Part shown: one piece after another, positions 1-6,563 of the stretch | How positions within the stretch are numbered: the first letter of the stretch is position 1 | Layout of the letters: each line of letters starts with the position of its first letter | From: Propionibacteriaceae bacterium | Lineage (GTDB): Bacteria > Actinomycetota > Actinomycetes > Propionibacteriales > Propionibacteriaceae | DNA length: 8,126 nucleotides | NCBI GenBank assembly: GCA_031287505.1 | Contig: JAITSW010000027.1 | Location: 1-8,126, forward strand | Direction: 5' to 3' | The notes under the pieces: model-generated | Database searches by the model: none | The model's input: the letters and a program-made list of their open reading frames with translations, nothing else | Told to the model about the DNA's origin: nothing | Position numbers and translations under genes: made by a program

Positions 1-241
1 CGTCGAAAACTGTCTTGGGGTCGTCGCCGATAACCACGCCGGCGAGATTGGGAAAGGCGCAGTCGTCCAATTCCATGACGACGCCTTCAAGGGCTTTGAG
101 AGCCGGGGTGATTTCCAAGAGCCTTAGCTCGATTGGCTGATCCGGGCCAAAGATAGCTCCGCTGCCGATGCGGAAAAGCAGGCTGTAGCCGATCTGGCCG
201 GCAGCGCCGGTTACGGCGATTTTTATGGGTGTTTTGCTCAC
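1..241 (-). CDS. mdh: Malate dehydrogenase, N-terminal 80 residues (partial)
   Basis: NAD-dependent malate dehydrogenase, the cytosolic TCA-cycle enzyme that interconverts malate and oxaloacetate. The visible 80 residues hold the N-terminal Rossmann fold: the dinucleotide-binding stretch [17 protein letters not shown] at about residues 9-25, then LRLLEI and the [18 protein letters not shown] stretch typical of the roughly 328-residue malate dehydrogenase group found in actinobacteria and proteobacteria. The rest lies beyond the left edge. The start is GTG at 241-239, chosen because an AGGAGA ribosome-binding site (252-247) sits 5 nt upstream and because [15 protein letters not shown] matches the usual family N-terminus. 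The upstream region (242-560) is a long noncoding gap, so the gene probably has its own promoter there, but I see no convincing -35/-10 pair. Identification is by family motif recognition and is secure. Confidence 0.95.
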   Translation of the reverse strand, partial: MSKTPIKIAVTGAAGQIGYSLLFRIGSGAIFGPDQPIELRLLEITPALKALEGVVMELDDCAFPNLAGVVIGDDPKTVFD

Positions 242-259
242 AATTCTCTCCTGAAAAAG

Positions 260-271
260 GTCAGTTCTGAC
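260..271. promoter_or_regulatory. Short inverted repeat just upstream of the mdh ribosome-binding site
   Basis: GTCAG-TT-CTGAC is a 5+2+5 palindrome lying 8 nt upstream of the mdh AGGAGA site. It could be an operator half-site pair or a small leader hairpin. Only the symmetry is seen; function is inferred, and a 12-bp palindrome can occur by chance. Confidence 0.25.
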
Positions 272-310
272 GTGTCCATGTTAGTCGCTTGCTTGAGTTT
301 GAGAGTGGGA

Positions 311-328
311 ATCGCGCTTTTGCGCGAT
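311..328. promoter_or_regulatory. Perfect 7-bp-stem hairpin in the mdh upstream region
   Basis: ATCGCGC-TTTT-GCGCGAT is a perfect 7-bp stem with a 4-nt loop, about 70 bp upstream of the mdh start codon. No T-run follows it on either strand, so it is not a standard intrinsic terminator. It may be a leader structure, an operator, or a weak terminator for purU transcripts. The structure is seen directly; its role is unknown. Confidence 0.4.
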
Positions 329-380
329 AACTGGCGCGCTACCGCTGCCTGGTCATAGTTTGTTTGAGCCGATACCGCCC

Positions 381-560
381 AAAGTGTGGGCGGGGAATGT
401 GCGGGGAAAGTGAGGGCGGAGAAAGCGCGGGGAATGTGCGGGCAAAGCGAGGGCAGAGAAAGTGCGGGGAAGAAAATGCGGGCAAAGTGTGGGCAAAGCG
501 AGGGCGGAGAAAGTACGGGCAAAGCGTGGAGAAAGCGCGGGGAAGAAAGCGCGGGCAAAG
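381..560. repeat. Purine-rich degenerate tandem-repeat array between mdh and purU
   Basis: About 180 bp of short purine-rich units on the plus strand, nearly all ending in AAAG or AAT. Common units are 11-mers such as TGCGGGCAAAG and CGCGGGCAAAG, 14-mers such as CGCGGGGAAGAAAG, and 15-mers such as CGAGGGCGGAGAAAG. A higher-order order shows: the GAGGGCGGAGAAAG-type unit begins three successive blocks (at about 413, 451 and 500), each continuing with GCGGGGAA- and GCGGGCAAAG-type units. The array abuts the purU stop codon at 561 exactly. All reading frames are fairly open because the repeat lacks T-rich codons, which produces spurious ORFs on both strands. In the sense of the flanking genes the strand is pyrimidine-rich. 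It is not a CRISPR array, since there are no spacers. Function unknown. Confidence 0.85.
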
Positions 561-1433
561 CTAGCTGAAAACAACCGTGCGCGCGCCGTCCAATAGCACC
601 CGGTGTTCCGCGAAGAGTTTTACCGCTTCGGTGAGGGTGTGCGACTCTTGCTCTTGCCCCATGGCGATCAACTGCGAGACGTTCATGGTGTGGTCAACCC
701 GGCGGACGTTTTGCTCGATGATGGGGCCCTCGTCCAGATCGCTGGTGACGAAATGCGCGGTGGCGCCGATGAGTTTCACCCCGCGCTCATGAGCCTGGCG
801 GTACGGATTCGCCCCCTTGAAACCGGGCAGGAAGGAGTGGTGAATGTTGATCGCCCGTCCCGTCAGGGCCTGGCAGAGCCCGGGGGAGAGAATCTGCATG
901 TAGCGGGCCAGCACCACCAACTCGATGTCATATTCCCCGACTACGTCCAAAATCCGCTTTTCCACTTCTGCTTTGCCGGCGTCGGCGGTGTTGTAAGTCT
1001 CGAAGGGCACCGAGTAGAAGCTGGCCAGATCGGCCAGGTCTGAGTGGTTGGAGATGATCAGCGGGATGGTGATGGGCAAATACCCGGAACGCTGTCTAAA
1101 GAGCAGGTCGTTCAGCACATGGCCGGCCTTTGAAACCAACACCAAAGTGCGACGCCGACGTCCCACATAATCAAGGTTCCAGGTGGCGTCCAGGTCTTTG
1201 GCCAACGGCGCGATGGCCTCTTCAAATATCGAACGGTCAAAGCCGGATTGCACCTGCACGCGCATGAAATACCGGCCGGATTCGTCGGAGGTGAACTGCT
1301 GCAACTCGGTGATATTGCCTTGGGCCAGCAAAATGGCGGCTGTAACCCGATGGACAATGCCGGGCTGGTCAGCACAAGAGAGCGTGAGCAGCCAATGATT
1401 TGAATCGATCACAGTGCCCAAGAATATCTCCAT
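561..1433 (-). CDS. purU: Formyltetrahydrofolate deformylase PurU
   Basis: Hydrolyses 10-formyltetrahydrofolate to formate and tetrahydrofolate in the cytosol, balancing the one-carbon pool and, in some bacteria, supplying formate for PurT. At 290 residues it matches the family (about 280-290). An N-terminal ACT domain (about residues 10-85, LTLSCADQPGIVHRV) precedes a formyltransferase-fold domain with VLVSKAGHVLNDLLFR, then NIHHSFLPGFKGANPY and TAHFVTSDLDEGPIIEQ, which contain the conserved Asn, His and Asp of the catalytic site. The start ATG at 1433-1431 follows an in-frame TGA upstream; a weak AGGTGG lies just before it, inside a hairpin loop. A GTG seven codons downstream (1412) is an alternative start that would fit the shorter N-terminus of many homologues. 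The stop codon TAG borders the purine-rich array. The upstream gene is on the same strand 104 bp away, so cotranscription is possible. Confidence 0.95.
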   Translation of the reverse strand: MEIFLGTVIDSNHWLLTLSCADQPGIVHRVTAAILLAQGNITELQQFTSDESGRYFMRVQVQSGFDRSIFEEAIAPLAKDLDATWNLDYVGRRRRTLVLVSKAGHVLNDLLFRQRSGYLPITIPLIISNHSDLADLASFYSVPFETYNTADAGKAEVEKRILDVVGEYDIELVVLARYMQILSPGLCQALTGRAINIHHSFLPGFKGANPYRQAHERGVKLIGATAHFVTSDLDEGPIIEQNVRRVDHTMNVSQLIAMGQEQESHTLTEAVKLFAEHRVLLDGARTVVFS

Positions 1434-1455
1434 CGCCCACCTGCGGGCGCTGCCC
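1430..1455. repeat. Hairpin repeat, copy 1, covering the purU start codon
   Basis: A 26-bp sequence with 22 of 26 bases identical to a second copy exactly 60 bp away (1490-1515). It folds as CGCCC-ACCTGC-GGGCG (1434-1449), a 5-bp stem with a 6-nt loop. In the purU sense the stem ends directly at the ATG and the loop carries the AGGT of the probable ribosome-binding site, so the stem could hinder translation initiation. The repeat and pairing are seen; the regulatory role is inference. Confidence 0.6.
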
Positions 1456-1489
1456 CCGGGTCATGGACATCCACGTGAATGCCATAGTT

Positions 1490-1515
1490 CCATCGCCTTC
1501 CCGCAGGCGCTGCCC
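1490..1515. repeat. Hairpin repeat, copy 2, in the purU leader
   Basis: Second copy of the element at 1430-1455. It folds as CGCCT-TCCCGC-AGGCG (1494-1509). Compared with copy 1, one stem pair has changed on both sides (C-G to T-A), so pairing is preserved. In the minus-strand sense it is also followed directly by an ATG (1493-1491), which opens a 10-codon ORF (MELWHSRGCP, stop 1463-1461) ahead of purU. A 10-bp palindrome, CCGATATCGG, overlaps its end at 1514-1523. Confidence 0.55.
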
Positions 1516-1537
1516 GATATCGGTGGGTGAGAGTCGC

Positions 1538-2782
1538 TCAGAAACGCTTGCGGATTTTCCACCATAGCCTCGCCCAGAATGTCTGGAAAAGCAGCACCTT
1601 AAAACTATTCGTCCGGATAGCTTGGTAAATGTTATCGGCTACGGTTTCGCAGGCGCAGCCGTAGCGTCCAAGGAATTTCCCGCGGAACGCGAAAGTCTGG
1701 GGTCGCAGCGCGTTGCCCTGCTTTACCAAGGCAAGAACCCCGTCTTCGGTTTCAGCTGCCGGTAATTCTTTGCGAACGTCGAAATAGAGGCCGCGTTTGG
1801 ATTCATATTCGTCGTAGTCGTAGGCGTAGCAAATCATCGGACGCTTCAAGATGGCGAAGTCGAAGAAGATCGAGGAGTAGTCGGAAATCAGCACGTCCGC
1901 CGCAATCATCAAATCGGCGAGTTCGGGATAGCTGGAAACATCACGCGCAAAATCGCTGTGCGCCGGGAAATCCGTCACCCTGGCCACCTCGTAGTGGGCG
2001 CGGAAGAGGAAGACATAGTCATCGCCGAGTTCGGCTTCCCAGCGCTGGAAATCGATGTGGGAGGGCAAGACGACGTCTAGCCCGTCAAGGAGGTACTCGC
2101 GGAAGGTGGGCGCGTAGAGGATGACCTTCTTGCCTTCTGGGACGCCGATGCGCGCGCGGGCTTGAATCCGCTGGTCTGGGCCGGCGTTGGCCAAAACATC
2201 ATTTCGGGGTAGCCCGGACATCAGGAATTGCTTCGGCGAGATGTTGTATGCCGAGGTGAGCACCTTGCGGTCAAACTCTCCCTGTATCAAGAAGGTGTCA
2301 TAGCTGTGTTTGCCGGTCTCCAGCCGCCTAAACGAACTCTTCAAAGACGCGGGCTGATCGTTGCCCAGCCGTTTGAGCGGCACCCCATGCCAAGTGTTGA
2401 CGTAGTAGGTGTGCCTGCCCTTGAACCGCAAGCCCCGCTCTACCGCCGAGTTGGTCACCCACGCGCGGGCCCGGAGCGCGGTGAGGAAATACCCCGGGGT
2501 GTCGACCTTGATCTTTTTGGCTCCCGGCACTTCGTGGGCATCCACATCGTGAAAGGCCCAGACGAAGCGGTAGTCGGCGAAGTGGCGGTCGGCTTTCATA
2601 TATTCGAAGAGCGCCCGCGGGCTGTCGTCGTATTTCTTTCCCCCAAACGAGATGAAGAGGATGAGTCGGTCGTCCGTGCGGACGAATAACCGCACAATCG
2701 CCAGCAGCGCCGAAAACACATAGAAGTAGATGTCGTAAATCAGCTGGTTTCGCTTTAGGAAACTCGCCAGTTTGATTTTCAC
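1538..2782 (-). CDS. CDP-glycerol glycerophosphotransferase family protein (TagF-like)
   Basis: Predicted membrane-associated enzyme of the Glyphos_transf family (TagB/TagF type), which moves glycerol-phosphate or a related polyol-phosphate from a CDP-activated donor to a wall teichoic acid-like or other surface polymer. With the GTG start at 2782 it has 414 residues. Family motifs: FISFGGKKYDDSPRALFEYM (43-62), NTWHG (129-133, with the conserved His132), GLPRND (190-195), YAPTFRE (223-229), FRAHYEV (260-266), and ISDYSSIFFDFAILKRP (299-315), the nucleotide-donor-binding region. The N-terminus (14-34) is hydrophobic and aromatic and the C-terminus is Trp/Arg-rich (FWARLWWKIRKRF), consistent with membrane association. 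GTG 2782 is preferred because AAGGTGG lies 5 nt upstream; GTG 2788 is possible. The frame stays open to 3109, but that extension is antisense to the divergent glycosyltransferase and is not believed. Exact polymer and substrate are unknown. Confidence 0.88.
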   Translation of the reverse strand: MKIKLASFLKRNQLIYDIYFYVFSALLAIVRLFVRTDDRLILFISFGGKKYDDSPRALFEYMKADRHFADYRFVWAFHDVDAHEVPGAKKIKVDTPGYFLTALRARAWVTNSAVERGLRFKGRHTYYVNTWHGVPLKRLGNDQPASLKSSFRRLETGKHSYDTFLIQGEFDRKVLTSAYNISPKQFLMSGLPRNDVLANAGPDQRIQARARIGVPEGKKVILYAPTFREYLLDGLDVVLPSHIDFQRWEAELGDDYVFLFRAHYEVARVTDFPAHSDFARDVSSYPELADLMIAADVLISDYSSIFFDFAILKRPMICYAYDYDEYESKRGLYFDVRKELPAAETEDGVLALVKQGNALRPQTFAFRGKFLGRYGCACETVADNIYQAIRTNSFKVLLFQTFWARLWWKIRKRF

Positions 2783-2879
2783 GTTCACCACCTTGGTTTT
2801 GCGCGGATTCGGATTGCGCCCAACCACGATTATGCCGGGTCGAGGTGAGAGTTGCGGCATTGCGTGGCAGGATGGGGGC
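2783..2879. promoter_or_regulatory. Divergent intergenic spacer with probable back-to-back promoters
   Basis: The 97 bp separates the start codons of two divergent envelope genes and so probably contains both promoters. On the minus strand a CATAAT (2834-2829) is placed suitably for a -10 box of the glycerophosphotransferase gene, but it lacks a good -35. No clear box is visible for the plus strand. The inference rests mainly on gene arrangement. Confidence 0.35.
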
Positions 2880-3935
2880 GTGGCTGAGCTGAAGAAACTC
2901 CCCAAGACTCCCGGCGTGACGTACGTGATGCCCGTTCTCAACGAGGAAAAATACTTGGAAAATGCCGTCGCGGCGGTGCTTTCGCAAGAATATGCGGGTG
3001 AATCAGAGCTGATTCTCTCCCTTGGCGTTTCCAGCGATGCCACCGACGAGATTGCCCAAACTCTGGCTGACCGCTTCCAGCAAGTGCGGCTGGTGCGCAA
3101 CGACCGCAATCAAATTCCGGCCGGGGTGAATCTTGGCATCAAGGCGGCGAAGCACCCGGTGGTGATTCGGGTAGATGCCCATGCGGTGCTCCCCGAAGAC
3201 TATACGGCCACCGCGGTGGACACCTTGGTGCGCACTGGGGCAGCGAATCTTGGCGGACGCATGCTGGCCCAGGGTGATGGCCGCTTCCAAAGTGCGGTAG
3301 CCAGGGCCTACAACTCCCCGTTCGGAACCGGTGGCGGGGTCTACCATCACGGCGAATCCGAGACGGAGGCCGATTCCGCCTATTTGGGCGTCTTTCGAAA
3401 GGAAGTCCTAGCCGAGGTCGGCTATTTCGATGAGACGTTATTGCGCGCCGAAGACTGGGAACTCAACTCCCGCATCCGGGCGGCCGGGTACCGGGTGCTT
3501 TTCGTTCCGAAATTGCAGGTGGTGTATTGGCCGCGGGACAACTGGCAGGCCTTGCGCAAACAGATGTACGCCACCGGTGTTTGGCGCGGGGCACTGGTGC
3601 GCAGGCAGGGCAATACCCCACTTCGGTACGTCGCCCCGCCGGCAGTCGCCGGGCTGGTCGGAAGTTGCCTAGCGCTGTGGTCCTTGCAGCGGATTGGCCT
3701 ATTCCGGGGACGGTTTTTCCGCCTGCTGGGCAAGCTGATGGAACTGGGTTCTTGGATATACTTCTTGGGCGTCGGCTTCGTTGGGGCGACGAAACTTCCC
3801 AGCGCGGATGCCCTGGACAAGGCGCTTAACACCCTCGTCCTGGTGACTATGCACCTGAGCTGGGGTGCCGGGTTCCTAAAAGGTTTCCTGCAAGGCGCCC
3901 AGTTGGAAAAAGATGTTGACCGCTCCCGGCTCTAG
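2880..3935 (+). CDS. Family 2 glycosyltransferase, ExoA-like, with C-terminal membrane segments
   Basis: Predicted inverting glycosyltransferase (GT-A fold) that transfers a sugar from a nucleotide-sugar to a lipid-linked or polymer acceptor at the cytoplasmic face of the membrane. It has 351 residues. Motifs: YVMPVLNEEKYL (15-26), the nucleotide-sugar start of the fold; RVDAHA (97-102), a DxH form of the DXD metal site; NSPFGTGGG (145-153); AEDWELNSRIRAAGY (190-204), with the ED base motif; and a Q-x-x-Y-x-x-G-x-WR acceptor-region motif. Two or three hydrophobic stretches follow about residue 240. The overall pattern is like ExoA-type succinoglycan transferases. The start GTG 2880 has AGGATGGGGG upstream; an upstream ATG at 2832 in the same frame has no ribosome-binding site. 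It is divergent from the glycerophosphotransferase, suggesting a shared role in an envelope polymer. The acceptor is unknown. Confidence 0.85.
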   Translation: MAELKKLPKTPGVTYVMPVLNEEKYLENAVAAVLSQEYAGESELILSLGVSSDATDEIAQTLADRFQQVRLVRNDRNQIPAGVNLGIKAAKHPVVIRVDAHAVLPEDYTATAVDTLVRTGAANLGGRMLAQGDGRFQSAVARAYNSPFGTGGGVYHHGESETEADSAYLGVFRKEVLAEVGYFDETLLRAEDWELNSRIRAAGYRVLFVPKLQVVYWPRDNWQALRKQMYATGVWRGALVRRQGNTPLRYVAPPAVAGLVGSCLALWSLQRIGLFRGRFFRLLGKLMELGSWIYFLGVGFVGATKLPSADALDKALNTLVLVTMHLSWGAGFLKGFLQGAQLEKDVDRSRL

Positions 3936-3965
3936 ACTTGGCATGGGTCTTTAGAAAGGTGTCCG

Positions 3966-5297
3966 TTGGAATCGGTCATAGGAAACGTTCTGCTGATTCT
4001 GTTGTTCATCATTATCGGCGGTGTTTTTGCCGCTGCCGAGATGGCGTTGGTGTCTTTGCGCGATTCGCAAATTCGACAATTCGGAGAAAAAGGCAAGCGC
4101 GGTAGAACGGTCGCCCAGCTTTCGTCCGACCCAAATCTGTTCCTCTCCGCGGTGCAGATTGGCGTCACCCTCTCCGGATTCCTCTCCGCCGCTTTCGGCG
4201 GCGCGCTGCTGTCAGACGAATTAGCAGCGGTTTTTGCGGGCTGGGGGATGCCGTTATCGGCGGCCCGCCCCGTAGCCTTGGTGTCTATCACGCTGGTGAT
4301 TTCATATTTCTCCATCGTTATCGGCGAGTTGACTTCTAAGCGGTTGGCTATGCAAAACGCCGAGGCTTACTCGCTCGCCTTAGGGCCGATGGTCGCGGCG
4401 ATCGCCAAAATCGCCAAGCCGGTGATCTGGCTCTTGACTGTTTCGACAAATGTCTTGGTTCGCCTGCTCGGCGGTAACCCGGCGGCGGGTCGCGAAGAAG
4501 TCACCGACGACGAGCTGCGGGCAATGGTGGAATCCTCGGCAACCTTGGGCGAAGAGGAGCGCGCCATTGTGGACGAGGTGTTTTCGGCTGGCAACACCAG
4601 CTTGCGCGAGGTGATGATCCCCCGTACCGAGGTCGATTTCCTGGACGGCAGTTTGAGCGTTTTGCAAGCCGTGGCCCAGACGAAGGAACTGGCGCACAGC
4701 CGTTACCCGGTAATAGGGGAGACTGCCGACGAGGTGCTGGGTTTCGTCCACGTCCGAGATTTCATCGCCCTCACCCCGGGGCAGATGAGGGAGCCGGTTT
4801 CGGCTTTGGCCCGCCCGGTGACGAATCTGCCGCAGAGCGTGCGGGTGCTCAAAGCCTTGAGCGACCTTAGGGCCAACAAAGCCACTCTCGCCATCGTTCG
4901 CGACGAATACGGCGGCACGGCGGGGATCGTCACTATCGAAGACTTGATTGAAGAACTCATTGGCGACATTTCGGATGAATTCGACGCCGGCCAGGCCGAG
5001 GAGGTGAGCCTGCCAGGGGAAACCACCACCATTGACGGCCTGCTCACCCTAGAAGATTTTGCTGATCGCTTTGGCTACAAACTGCCTCAAGGCCCATATG
5101 ACACGGTTGCCGGTTTTGTGATGGCGCTCTTGGGCGACCTGCCTACCGTGGGTGACAAGGTTGAAGTAGAGGTGCCTTCGGTCACTTCAGGTGCTGCCCG
5201 TTTCGAATTCGAGGTATCTGAATTGGACGGGCGAAGGGCTGCCCGGTTGCGCTTTACCCAGCTTGAAGAGATTGTCTCTCCCGAGCAAGAAGACTGA
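3966..5297 (+). CDS. CNNM/CorC-family membrane protein with CBS pair (hemolysin-C-like)
   Basis: Integral membrane protein of the HlyC/CorC (CNNM) family, linked in studied members to magnesium or other cation efflux and resistance; the older name hemolysin is not functionally informative. It has 443 residues, close to the family norm. The N-terminal CNNM transmembrane domain (about 1-190) starts with a hydrophobic helix and the conserved FAAAEMALVSLR (21-32), followed by VQIGVTLSGFLSAAFGG and VISYFSIVIGELTSKRLA. A linker with EERAIVDEVF and REVMIPRTEV leads into two CBS motifs, the second ending in DEYGGTAGIVTIEDLIEELIGDISDE. The CorC_HlyC domain (about 350-435) closes the protein. The start is TTG at 3966, with GAAAGG upstream; no ATG exists in frame before residue 26, which is inside the first helix. 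It lies 30 bp after the glycosyltransferase, so cotranscription is likely. Confidence 0.93.
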   Translation: MESVIGNVLLILLFIIIGGVFAAAEMALVSLRDSQIRQFGEKGKRGRTVAQLSSDPNLFLSAVQIGVTLSGFLSAAFGGALLSDELAAVFAGWGMPLSAARPVALVSITLVISYFSIVIGELTSKRLAMQNAEAYSLALGPMVAAIAKIAKPVIWLLTVSTNVLVRLLGGNPAAGREEVTDDELRAMVESSATLGEEERAIVDEVFSAGNTSLREVMIPRTEVDFLDGSLSVLQAVAQTKELAHSRYPVIGETADEVLGFVHVRDFIALTPGQMREPVSALARPVTNLPQSVRVLKALSDLRANKATLAIVRDEYGGTAGIVTIEDLIEELIGDISDEFDAGQAEEVSLPGETTTIDGLLTLEDFADRFGYKLPQGPYDTVAGFVMALLGDLPTVGDKVEVEVPSVTSGAARFEFEVSELDGRRAARLRFTQLEEIVSPEQED

Positions 5298-5304
5298 GCG
5301 GGCT

Positions 5305-6504
5305 ATGGGCAAAGACGCGGCTAATCAGCTAATAGGCGGGGAAGACCTGCGTCAGTTGTTGGCTGTGGCTGCCCGCCATGCTGGCGGTGAACTCCTTTCG
5401 TTCCAACTTGATCGGGTGGAGCCAGGCGCTGATGGATGGTCGGCGACCTACTTGGCTGAGGTCGATTGGCCATACGGACGCCGCCGTGAGGTTTTCGGCG
5501 TGAGTATGGATGCGACTGGCATTGCGAACGAACCGGGAGTGGAAATCTTCTCAGACGGCGATGTCGAAGCTGCCTGCTGGATCTATCCCAAAGTCCCAGA
5601 TTTACCCGGATTGGCGACTGTTGCATACCCAGAGGCGGTCGCAGAGATGTGTAACGCGCAGGGCGTCTTTAATCATCAGGTGAGTGTCGAAGAATTGACG
5701 CTGACGATGATCGGCTATCGTCCCCGACGCAGAGCTGTCGTGAGTATCGCCACGGTAGACGAGGCTGTTTTTGCCAAGGTATACCGGGTGGCCGACCTTC
5801 CCCACGCGGGAGAACGCCAACGTCTACTTTTCGAATCTGGGTTGCCCGTTGCCCAAATCAAGGCGGCAACCGCAGACGGAATCATCGTCAGCAGCGAGCT
5901 CAAGGGCGAATCACTGGCGATGCTTCTCCCCAACGCCCCGATTTCAGCTCAGGCACTCGTTTCGATGTTGGATGCCATGCCGGTAGAAATCGCGTGGCTT
6001 CCCAAACGCACCACCTGGGTTGAAGCCCTGCCCTATTATGTGGACGTTCTGAGCGAAATCTTGCCGGGAGCAAATCCGCTGTTGAATGAGTTGGCAGCGC
6101 AAATCCAAACTGAAATGCCACCCTCGAGACGGGGCGAAGAGCCAACTCACGGTGATCTGCATGCCGGGCAAATACTTATCAAGGACGGCCAAATCTCCGG
6201 TCTGCTCGACCCAGATACTGCCGGCCCAGGCCATCGGGTAGACGACTTGGCGTCGATGCTTGCCCACTTATTGACGACCCACTGCGCATCCAAAACCGAT
6301 GAGTCAAAACTCCACGATCTGATAGCTGGGTGGGTGCCTGTCTTTGATCGGCGAGTGGATCCATTGGAGCTTCGGCTGCGCACGGCCGCAGTGATCGTGT
6401 CACTAGCCGTCCAGCCTTACGCCGATCAAACCCCACGTTGGCAAAGCGAGACCAGGTGGATGCTCCGCAAGGCTGAAGCTTTGGCCCGTCAAGTCGCCTG
6501 CTAG
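5305..6504 (+). CDS. Aminoglycoside-phosphotransferase-fold kinase, substrate unknown
   Basis: Cytosolic kinase-like protein of 399 residues with the APH/choline-kinase fold. The catalytic loop is H282-G-D284-L-H286-A-G-Q289, where D284 would be the catalytic base, and the metal-binding motif is LLDPDTAGPG around D302/D304, followed by RVDDLASMLAHL. Gln replaces the usual Asn of the HGDxHxxN loop. The same change is known in actinobacterial maltokinase-like proteins, so activity is plausible. The first 150 residues show no clear nucleotide-binding motif I can name. It is not evidence of drug resistance: this fold covers many small-molecule kinases. ATG 5305 lies 7 bp after the CNNM/CorC stop, which suggests translational coupling; the ribosome-binding site (GAGCGGG) is weak and too near. 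The frame is open further upstream to 5191, but that part overlaps the CNNM/CorC gene. Confidence 0.8.
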   Translation: MGKDAANQLIGGEDLRQLLAVAARHAGGELLSFQLDRVEPGADGWSATYLAEVDWPYGRRREVFGVSMDATGIANEPGVEIFSDGDVEAACWIYPKVPDLPGLATVAYPEAVAEMCNAQGVFNHQVSVEELTLTMIGYRPRRRAVVSIATVDEAVFAKVYRVADLPHAGERQRLLFESGLPVAQIKAATADGIIVSSELKGESLAMLLPNAPISAQALVSMLDAMPVEIAWLPKRTTWVEALPYYVDVLSEILPGANPLLNELAAQIQTEMPPSRRGEEPTHGDLHAGQILIKDGQISGLLDPDTAGPGHRVDDLASMLAHLLTTHCASKTDESKLHDLIAGWVPVFDRRVDPLELRLRTAAVIVSLAVQPYADQTPRWQSETRWMLRKAEALARQVAC

Positions 6505-6525
6505 CTATGGTTTTGCCCACTTGAG

Positions 6526-6534
6526 TTATCCACA
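6526..6534 (+). promoter_or_regulatory. DnaA box 1 (TTATCCACA)
   Basis: Exact match to the consensus high-affinity DnaA box, in the gap after the kinase gene. An identical box lies 29 bp downstream in the same orientation. No replication genes are nearby. Confidence 0.55.
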
Positions 6535-6552
6535 ATTCGGCAAATTGGAATT
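6534..6552. repeat. A/T-rich inverted repeat between the two DnaA boxes
   Basis: AATTC and GAATT arms separated by 9 nt fill most of the spacer between the two TTATCCACA boxes. The short A/T-rich stretch stands out from the G/C-rich genes to the left. Symmetry is seen; any role is speculative. Confidence 0.3.
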
Positions 6553-6554
6553 AG

Positions 6555-6563
6555 TTATCCACA
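6555..6563 (+). promoter_or_regulatory. DnaA box 2 (TTATCCACA)
   Basis: Second exact DnaA-box consensus, same orientation as the box at 6526. Both are preceded by AG and followed by A or GG. The pair is a possible DnaA-binding or titration site, or a remnant of a replicon or integrated element. Confidence 0.55.

Noticed and set aside
381..560. CRISPR array
   Set aside because: Repeat units are 11-15 bp, degenerate and contiguous, without unique spacers of constant length.
238..574. Open frames on both strands across the purine-rich array (for example 106 residues minus, 66 residues plus)
   Set aside because: They arise because the repeat units contain few stop codons; the translations are low-complexity Ser/Pro/Ala or Gly/Lys/Arg repeats and one overlaps the start of mdh.
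2783..3109. N-terminal extension of the glycerophosphotransferase to an ATG at 3109
   Set aside because: The extra 109 residues are antisense to the conserved start of the glycosyltransferase, have no family similarity I can see, and the GTG at 2782 has a good ribosome-binding site.
3422..3832. 136-residue minus-strand ORF within the glycosyltransferase
   Set aside because: It is a shadow frame of a gene with clear motifs on the other strand; its product is low-complexity Ser/Arg/Pro-rich.
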